Assembly (NCBI GenBank): GCA_037179385.1
Contig: CM074185.1
Location: forward strand, 51,525,000 to 51,588,999
Length of the DNA: 64,000 nucleotides
Source: Holothuria scabra
Lineage: Eukaryota; Echinodermata; Holothuroidea; Aspidochirotida; Holothuriidae
Direction of reading: 5' to 3'
The notes below the pieces were generated by a model. The model ran no database searches. It was not told the origin of the DNA and was given only the letters and a program-made list of their open reading frames with translations. Below are positions 56,845 to 64,000 of this stretch, one piece after another. Positions within the stretch are counted from its first letter, which is position 1. Each line of letters starts with the position of its first letter. Both the position numbers and the translations under genes were made by a program.

Positions 56845-58600
56845 TGAGCTTATGATGGGTTCTTCATTGTTTGCAGCCATCCTTGGAAAGTGTCAACCTA
56901 AGAATTAAAAAAAGTCGGTAGTTGCCGACCATCACTTGACTGTGGGATTTGACTGTAGGGATCAAAATGCAGGTATTTTCACACATGTAAATGAAAAATT
57001 TGTTGCTTTTAATTTAGTGCCCCCTGGAAATTCACTGATATAAGACTTGTGTAATCTTATTTGTATATCGCTTCATTCTTTCAAGATGAAAAATTCTTGT
57101 GCACGGGTGAGTTCTCTTTATCTACGTTACCTGAAATTACCATCCATTATTACGTCAGCAATGAAGACAGGGCCGTTCATAGAGGCAAGTTACTGGAAGG
57201 GCTCGCCTCTCCCCCTCCCCGCTCCCGGAAGGGCGGCTACAATTATTTTTTAAGAGGAGAGTTGAAGTAAAATGTATTAAAGCAACTCAAAAATAATTAT
57301 GTATCTTCTATGGGAAACTCCTGCCATTCGTGGGTTGATAGATAGTTTCCAATCCATTAGCTCAAGTCGAGCCGGCCACGACCTTTTTCCATTGAATTGT
57401 GGCTCACTGTCCACTCGTGGGACATGCAGTACTAGTGCATAACCAGGGAGCTGTTATTTGGATGGAGACAGAACACTTTGAAATGTGGTTTTACGCCGTC
57501 AAGCCACTCTGCAGTGATCTGTCTTTTGTTTTGTTTTTGGCATTTTTATTACAGTATGCTTGTACGGGATTAGTAAAAGGACATAAAAAGGCATTTGTGG
57601 TCTGCCACGGTTAGAGTTGGATCGGCGGGCTTTTTGCACTGCCACAGCATTGCCAGTCGCCAGGTAAATAAAGGTAAAATTCGGTCTTTCGAAGCTCGGA
57701 GACGTCTATGAAAAAACATCAACTCAGTCATATGTCGAAATCTGAACAAGAATTTTCATCTGGCTATTTCTGGAAACGTGAGGAAACGTCTAATCTTGTT
57801 GTCAAAAAATTAGACTTTTACCCCTACAGCTATTTGCATGTCATGCCTTTTATAGAGGAAGGGTCAATTGGATTCATTTATTTCAGTTAAACAGTTGTTT
57901 CGGAGTTTGATTGCATCTGCTCCTTAACTGTCGGCGATACAGTATCAATACAAAAGTATTGTTCTGCATGAGCCACTTGTCTAAGGATTAGTTGCCTTGA
58001 ATGAGATGGTGTTCCAGGAATGCTACTGAAGCGGTGCGGCGAGTGAAGTGAGGAAATACCTAATTTTCGGCAATTATACAGCTTATCTTCATTCCTCTAA
58101 GTCTGTCTAAAAGAATTAGCATAAATTAGAATTTTCGTTGCACCTCCTTCCAAATATAAACAGCTCCAGCTGATTTAACACAATCTAGTTCTCTTATAAT
58201 AACCGGCTATCTTACAAGCTTCACTCGTTGCAAACGAGGGTTCGAAACAACACGTGACTTTAAAATACAGTTGAGAAGCTAACTTCGGGGTCACCGAAAT
58301 ATATTAGGCTCTGATGACGTCACACAATTTTCGAATTTTAGCCTCTTATGGAAACTTACTCTTGGAAAGAAGAACGGCTTATTTATTCTTCATAATTCCA
58401 GCTTCGATCAGAAAAAAACTATGATGCTTACCAGACTAACTTCGAAAGTTATCATATACAACCAGTTTCAGGCGAAATTATCGGCCAAGAGGCACAAGAA
58501 TCACCGGGAGATTTTAGGTCACTCAGTTGGCTGATCGTTGGGCGAATGGTCACCAATTTGTCCCAAAATCGTCCACGAAGTTCATAACAAACACCAAATA
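56845..58600. other. Unassigned DNA
   Basis: A decayed dispersed repeat lies at 57345-57420 and a TGACGTCA at about 58316. Frames at 57047-57270, 57399-57614 and 57708-57890 show no recognised domain. If the promoter candidate at 58725 is real, downstream minus-strand exons could lie here, but none was recognised. Confidence 0.35.
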
Positions 58601-58624
58601 CTGACAATTTTTTAGGATACTTAC

Positions 58625-58756
58625 CTACATATTTTCGTTAATAAATTATTCCAATTTTCCTGAAGACGTTCAATCCCGCTTTGTTTATGCTACGAATCTG
58701 GTGCAGTACGGTACATGTTTTAAGTCAGCCATCTTGAAACGCAATGCATGATGGTA
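58625..58756 (-). promoter_or_regulatory. Candidate promoter and first exon, minus strand
   Basis: On the minus strand TACCATCATGCATTGCG (58756-58740) matches the 3' half of the ZNF143/THAP11 promoter element. It is followed by TTTCAAGATGGCTGAC, a YY1-like site. About 105 bases further, TAG|GTAAGTATCC (junction at 58625/58624) is a strong splice donor. The ATG in AAGATGGCTGAC opens only 16 codons, so the exon would be mostly non-coding. A promoter reading is inference from motif order. Confidence 0.4.
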
Positions 58757-58997
58757 CCTATAGTAAATATTGAAGCACTGCTATAAAAGATCCTACACAA
58801 TGCCATTCATCGGGCGTGCACAAACGTAAGGGATGCGAAAATATGTACATATAATGAATAGATGAAACAGAACAAAGAGGGCGACGCGCACTGTTTAACA
58901 AAAAAATCCTTACTGGCTCTAATCCTAATTCCTAATCCCTAACCCGAACAAAGAATGCAATTGATACAATACAATGGCAACAGCCAATCAAGAAACA

Positions 58998-60657
58998 CAG
59001 GGGTGGCGCCAACGGGGGGGGGGGGAGGGGGGCATAGTCCCCCCGTCGGGGAAGGTCGGCTTTTTCGTCGGGGAGGCCCAAAAATGATAAAAAAATAATA
59101 ATAAAAACCAAGGACTGAGTTACTGGATGGGTGATTTTGAAAATTTTTTTTTCGTTGTGTAATGCTATTTTAATACACATCGGAATCAATTTTCAATCAC
59201 TTCATGTTAGCTCTGATATACCTCATTCCATGTACCTTGTCCTATCCCCCCCCCCCCCACGTCGGGGAAGGACGGCATGTTTTCGGGGAGGCCTAAAAGT
59301 GAAAAACGCGAAGGACTGAATTTACTGAATGGATGATCTTGAAATATTTTTTTAGCAGTACCTTTTATCTTGTAATTTTCTGATCACTTAGAAAGTTGGT
59401 TTTTTTGTGAAAATTTCATTTGAAAGGAAAGCTCAAATAACGTCTGCTTCATTTTTAGTTACAAGTCAAGGGTCAGATTTTTTAACATTTTTCTGTACGC
59501 TCTGCGCCAATTAGGGTGGCGCTACGCTTAAATAGTGTTTTGGTCGAACAGAAAAATGCATGCTTGCAAATTATTCTTCGTTTTGGGGTAATTTTATGGA
59601 GTGGAGTATTATTCCGAAAGTAAGCCCAAATAAAGACTGCTATGTTTCTAGTAGAGAGCCTGGAAAATGCCATTTCCTGCTGTTTGTGGGTTCTCAGTTT
59701 TTCAACAAAATTCTGTGCCCTCTACTTAGTACTTCGGGTAGGATTACATTTTTTCGGACGAAAAAGACAATTCTACCTCTCCCAAACTGAAACGCTCTCG
59801 TAAGCCTTTGTCAATATATAAAGTATAAGACTTCAAATATTTGGAAAACCAAATTTTTCTCAGCAGGAAAATCTTCCAATATGGTCCGTGGGTCTTAATA
59901 TGCAAGATGATATTCAGTACTCCAACAAAACTACAGATCACCTCCTACTTGATTTTTTTTAAAAAGAAGGTCAGATTTTCCATAAAAACCCCAAAATCTG
60001 TCATAAACTTACAAATTTTGCTCCAAAATAAGCTTTAGATTGTTAAAAATGGAAAATTTTTCCAATTTCTATGGAAAGTCCGTAAAATAAATATCCAAAG
60101 CCAACTCTGTTAACCACCCACATTCTACCTTATTTTGCTCTTGAATGGCATATGATTTTATGAAAACCTAAATTTTTCATTATACCCTTACCAAAAACAA
60201 AAATTTATTTCATTAAATTACAATACTTCTTCAATATAATAAGCTCTTAATTTTCAAATCTTCGTTCAAAAAGGACAAACTTTTCGGGCAAACTTCCAGT
60301 CTCGTCTGAAAGCCTTAACACGTAGGCCTAGTACGATTAAATGCATAAACCCAAAAGAATTTTATCTGTCGCCTAAATAACGTTTTTGTTTTGAACATAT
60401 GAAGGACAGATTCTTCGATTAACACCCCAAATTTTGTATAGTCGTTATAAAAGCAAAATTTCTTCCAAAAATTTTAAATTTTCTTCAAAATAAACTCCAG
60501 ATTTTGTGGTATTTGCTAAAAAGAAAGCCAAAAATTTCGGCGCGCTGCGCGCGCCTCAAATTCTGCCAAATGATTTCCCACTGGGACTAACTCATCGCCT
60601 CTGTCGGGGCCTTGAAATGCTGGCCCCCCTTTCGGGCAAATCCTGGCGCCACCCCTG
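58998..60657. mobile_element. hAT-like non-autonomous element, 8-bp TSD AAGAAACA
   Basis: It begins CAGGGGTGGCGCCAACGG and ends CCTGGCGCCACCCCTG, perfect 14-bp inverted ends. AAGAAACA occurs at 58990-58997 and 60658-60665. A G run lies at 59016-59032 and a C run at 59246-59259. The right 1.1 kb match 10214-11230 and 15647-16640 in reverse orientation, including GGCGCGCTGCGCGCGCC near 60540. A palindromic-core module lies at about 59505. No transposase. Confidence 0.92.
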
Positions 60658-60665
60658 AAGAAACA

Positions 60666-61464
60666 CCTTGTTAAACAGTGCGCATCAACCCGAACAAAAA
60701 CACAATTGAGTGCTTTATAGCATTTTTAGTGAAGATAAAAGGATAACAAGAAAGGTACCACTTCATTTTGAAATATTACTTTTTCTTTCTCTTTCAAATG
60801 ATATTTGAACATTTCCCACCTTGAACACGGAAAATGTGCAGTTTTAAATTTCGCAAGTGAGTTCTCGCTCCTTCGGTTTTCTCGGAAAGCTTATGACGAA
60901 GACTCTAGCCAAAGTTCACTTCCTGAAGGTTCTCTATCTACTAAAACGAGTTTCTTTTGAATATTTAACTTTCTATTTTTCTTCAATTGCCAAAAAACTA
61001 ACAGTTGCGCAAGACCTTGATTATGAATTTATTGAAAGATTTAACGGGTGTCCGTTTCCGCTCTGCGTAGGCTAGCTGGAGTACGATTTCACAGAATGCA
61101 TTTCACCGCGAGTGTTGATGGTGTAAATATTGCGCAATAACGGTCATAAATATGAGGCCTGCTTCCCAACCGAACAGACATGGATTCGAGGCTTGCGAAG
61201 TTAAAAAATACTCCGACGGCCGTGTCACGACCATTCAAAAGGTTTCCTACTTCCCAGATAAACGAACAAAATGAGAATTCTGAACTAGCAAGGAGTAAAC
61301 TGAACCAAAATTTAAAAAGAGTACTTGTGTACAGTTACACCTCTCTGGAGTAAATATTGAATCATGTTTAAATCGATGTGAGGAATTTAATTTATGTTGG
61401 CAAATTAAAATTTTGCACTTGTAAAGATCTTTAATAGGCTTTAGAAGGAGTTGCCATTTTCTTC
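60666..61464. other. No recognised feature
   Basis: A 72-residue + frame (60857-61075) is not recognised. No transposon end seen. Confidence 0.4.
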
Positions 61465-61468
61465 TTAA

Positions 61469-61765
61469 AGGTCCAGTTCTCTCACCCCAAACAGTACCAA
61501 TTCTTCCAACCTTCTTAATGAGGCCCCTCCCACAATTGTCTGAAATTCATCCTCATCCAGACACAATCTCAGTTTATTGCTTCAGGGTGAGTATAGAAAA
61601 ACTCAATTTATATAATCAAAACACTCTCAGTATCGTTCATGCTGCGTAATGTAAGCTTTGGCACTCTGCATTGTTTGAATTAGCTTTCAATCAAAGAGCT
61701 GAGCCAATTGAGAATTTCGGTACCCGGGTACCAAAATTGTAGTTTGGGGTGAGAGGTTTGGCCCT
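61469..61765. mobile_element. TTAA MITE, 300-bp family, best copy
   Basis: TTAA at 61465-61468 and 61766-61769. The inverted ends are AGGTCCAGTTCTCTCACCCC and GGGGTGAGAGGTTTGGCCCT. This copy defines the family's ends most clearly. Confidence 0.85.
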
Positions 61766-61769
61766 TTAA

Positions 61770-62316
61770 ACTCTGAACCAATATATTGATAATGTGCGTG
61801 GCGAAAGTGAAATAACAAATTGTGTATTCATAATTTAAGGTCAACAATTTTAGTCTTAAACCCATGTACGTTTACACGAATGACTTGACTTGTGTAATGA
61901 AATTTAATATGTAGATTGGCTATATTCTACTTCACTTTTTCACATTATTCATCTGCAATGTCAATTTGGGTTGATCAATATATTTGGTACAAACATTTAT
62001 GCAGCTGAGAATACTGAAAATACATGTAAGGCAACATGCTTCCCAAAGAGCACACTTTCTTTCCTTGTGAAGATGTACAACTCCAGCCTGAGGTATATGT
62101 TCCGAAAACAGTAGACTTCCTATATTAACTTGAGACGAACTGCAGAGTTTTCAAACGTAATTTCAGAGAAAATAAAATGGCTATCGTGGCAAGACTCGGT
62201 GAGAAACCGAGAGACCTGACAGAGCTATGGACCCTGGACTCCAATGGGCACGATACCTCTGAATGGAATCTTTAACTTTATTCTGGCACCCCATACTTTT
62301 TCGTACGAGATAATGT
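61770..62316. other. No recognised feature
   Basis: No gene, RNA or repeat recognised. Confidence 0.4.
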
Positions 62317-62324
62317 CTGTGGTC

Positions 62325-62715
62325 CACGGACTTTTATACATGGACAGAGCATGTAACATGTACCTCCTATCCGTAGATGGTCGCCACCGACTGGGCCAAA
62401 AAATGTGCACCAAGATGGCCGCCATGAAGGTATAAATCGTCTGATTTGACGACGACTCTGTTATATTTCAACCAAAAGTTAAACTTTAATGGAAAATAAT
62501 ATCATATTCCTAAAATGCGTGTTGTGATTTTGACCTTACCTTACCATATTTCAAAAATATGTTAACTTTCTCTCAAAATATGGGGATTTTCTTGAACAAG
62601 TCCAAACTTTCTCACAAAATCCTAGCAGACGGCCATTTGGTGCGCTTTTTCCCACAATACGGTATAGCGCCAATCTACCGTGCAGTATGCTCTGTCCATG
62701 TATAAGAAGTCCGTG
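62325..62715. mobile_element. 391-bp inverted-repeat element, TSD CTGTGGTC/CTGTAGTC
   Basis: It begins CACGGACTTTTATACATGG and ends CCATGTATAAGAAGTCCGTG. The arms stay similar for about 100 bases (GACAGAGCAT, GTGCACCAAGATGGCCG). Flanking octamers differ at one base. An 8-bp duplication suggests hAT-like mobilisation. Confidence 0.78.
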
Positions 62716-62723
62716 CTGTAGTC

Positions 62724-63562
62724 TCATTCGTCCCCATGTCTACAGTCCCACAAACTGGTCCCGTGATATGGTTTGTCATGTGATTACGTCCCCGACGGGT
62801 GCACATTTATACCAACCCTAACTTCTAGCCCTCCTCCATAACCCTGACTCCTAATCCTTACGCTAAATCTTTTGGAATGACATGGGAACCAATGAGACGA
62901 GGAACTTATCGGACAGGAGATAATGGGACGGGAGATCAGAGGGACAGGAACCAAAGAGTGAAGTCTCCTAGTACCATCCGATGAAAATATTTCCCTACAA
63001 TATTAACATATGATACTTAAATGTTGTATGTTTTATCTCATTTTGAACTCCGTTTTTTATAAATTCTTTTCTAATTATCTTATACATTTACATCACGATA
63101 GCACCAAGGTATGCACAAGCTACATTTTTCTGCACCTCTAAAGAGGTGGGTTGTTCTGACGACTTTTGCAGCATTGTCCAGCATCGTCAAACTTGGTGAG
63201 TTACCACTTGCATGAACATTTTTCGATTCCATCATCATCATTTGCTAACAGCTCGGGACATGACCGCTTTCGAGGGGATTTTATTTCCACCCGATCGGGG
63301 GAATATTTTGCCATGGGTGGTGTTATTTTCAAAAATCTCCCATGATACATACAGGGAAAATTCAACGGAGATGACTCAAAACAACCTTGCAATTTTGATC
63401 AATTTTAGGAAAGAGAAATTTAGGCATTTTCCAAAGCTCTTTTAAGATATGGGAATAAAAAACTTTTGCACCTTCGGTTGTTCACCGCACCGATTTTGAG
63501 AAATTGACCAATTTTGCCAGGTATAGGTTCGTTGTGCTAAATAGTTGACTCGATACCGCCGA
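62724..63562. other. No recognised feature
   Basis: Two overlapping frames at 63201-63445 on opposite strands show no recognised domain. Confidence 0.4.
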
Positions 63563-63760
63563 AAGTTTTATGCACTTCTTTTTCTAAAGTCCTCCCGACC
63601 CTCTGGCAAAGGGCCGTTCGGCGAAACCAAACTTGTTACTGCTTCCCGAAGAAGCTATTACGTCCACTGAAGGACAACACTTAACGACTAACCTCGCGGC
63701 CTTCAGACCATTTTCATCATTGGTCTGTCATGTATGACTCCATTCTTGACTGGATGAAAG

Positions 63761-63805
63761 GAACAGATACTACACATGATCTTAGCCAAAAGGCCGAGAA
63801 GCGAT
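63761..63805 (-). ncRNA. U2 snRNA 5' fragment (pseudo)
   Basis: It starts ATCGCTTCTCGGCCTTTTGG and ends GTAGTATCTGTTC; one substitution relative to the animal U2 5' end. Similarity stops at nucleotide 45, before the Sm site, so this is not a functional U2 gene. Confidence 0.85.
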
Positions 63806-63840
63806 CTCCATGATCACGGATACTCCTGCGCCAGGTAAGT
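63806..63840 (-). ncRNA. U1 snRNA 5' fragment (pseudo)
   Basis: ACTTACCTGGCG followed by AG and CCGTGATCA, as in the invertebrate U1 5' end and first stem. It ends after about 35 bases where U2 begins. No further U1 stem loops or Sm site. Confidence 0.75.
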
Positions 63841-64000
63841 AAGTAAGTTTTATGCACTTTTATCGCATAAAGGTGTGAAAGATGTCTTTTTTCTAAAAGT
63901 CCCCTCGACACTCTGGCGAAGAGCCAAGGGGCGAAAACCAAACATTTACTCCCGGAGGAGTTCTGCTCCCTTAAGGAGCTAAACGTCCCAAAGGTGTGAA
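63841..64000 (-). repeat. Neighbouring SINE-like tail module with (ACTT)n end
   Basis: On the minus strand it contains a TTTGGTTTTCGCC block, CTTCGCCAGAGTGTCGAGGGG, CTTTTAGAAAAAAGA and the tail GTGCATAAAACTTACTTACTT-like sequence, which runs straight into the U1 head of the next element. It continues past the window edge. Confidence 0.55.

Larger units (their letters stand above)
63563..63840 (-). mobile_element. Candidate snRNA-headed SINE (U1-U2 chimera)
   Basis: On the minus strand, 63840-63806 begins ACTTACCTGGCGCAGG and continues to CCGTGATCATGG, matching the 5' end of U1 snRNA from about nucleotide 3, including the bases that pair with 5' splice sites. It is joined without a gap to 63805-63761, which matches U2 snRNA nucleotides 1-45 at 44 of 45 positions, including the branch-point recognition bases GTAGTA. 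Then follow about 100 bases of unique body, a stem closed by TTCG (AGCTTCTTCGGGAAGC), the CCCTTTGCCAGAGGG stem and a tail GTGCATAAAACTT. The tail module recurs at 13815-13905 and 63885-63970. The layout resembles the SINEU elements described in crocodilians. Alternative: a one-off chimeric snRNA retropseudogene inserted into another repeat. Confidence 0.65.

Noticed and set aside
63761..63805. A functional U2 snRNA gene
   Set aside because: Only the first 45 nucleotides are present; the Sm site and later stems are missing.
1..64000. CRISPR array or prokaryotic operon
   Set aside because: No regularly spaced direct repeats with unique spacers; all evidence points to an animal nuclear genome.

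Overview
The window looks like nuclear DNA of a marine invertebrate deuterostome, most likely an echinoderm. The reasons are one intron-rich animal gene, a low gene density, GT-AG introns, very heavy DNA-transposon content and frequent AGGCCTA-type words. The species call is inference; nothing here fixes it.

Only one protein-coding gene can be supported. It lies on the + strand from 28927 to 39838: six coding exons that join in frame into a 390-residue protein recognisable as GORAB, the RAB6-interacting golgin. An in-frame stop lies just before the start codon and AATAAA lies 263 bases after the stop codon. Its introns carry several small transposons. A possible promoter plus first exon of a second, minus-strand gene lies near 58.7 kb (tentative).

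The rest is a dense mosaic of mobile elements. Five hAT-like non-autonomous elements can be delimited by terminal inverted repeats and 8-bp target duplications (1245-2867, 15647-17919, 18317-19443, 48242-49224, 58998-60657). TTAA-flanked, piggyBac-like elements form three families: a 250-bp family (49522 and 56590), a 290-300-bp family (31789, 54737, 56117, 61469, plus copies at 1108 and 20112) and a 540-555-bp family (36680, 54566, and a broken copy at 20307). Nested insertions give a relative order. There are also two LINE reverse-transcriptase remnants (435-931 and 25865-26028, the latter with a 38-copy pentanucleotide tail), one candidate solo LTR (50630-51093), and a 145-bp satellite (51336-52105 and 53539-54300) in which most units carry a near-perfect nuclear-receptor DR1 site.

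The most unusual object is at the right end (63563-63840, minus strand). There, the 5' end of U1 snRNA is fused directly to the 5' end of U2 snRNA and followed by a short body and a tail module seen elsewhere in the window. This has the layout of an snRNA-headed SINE.

Most short open frames in the window are chance frames in repeats. Stretches where nothing was recognised are listed as such.
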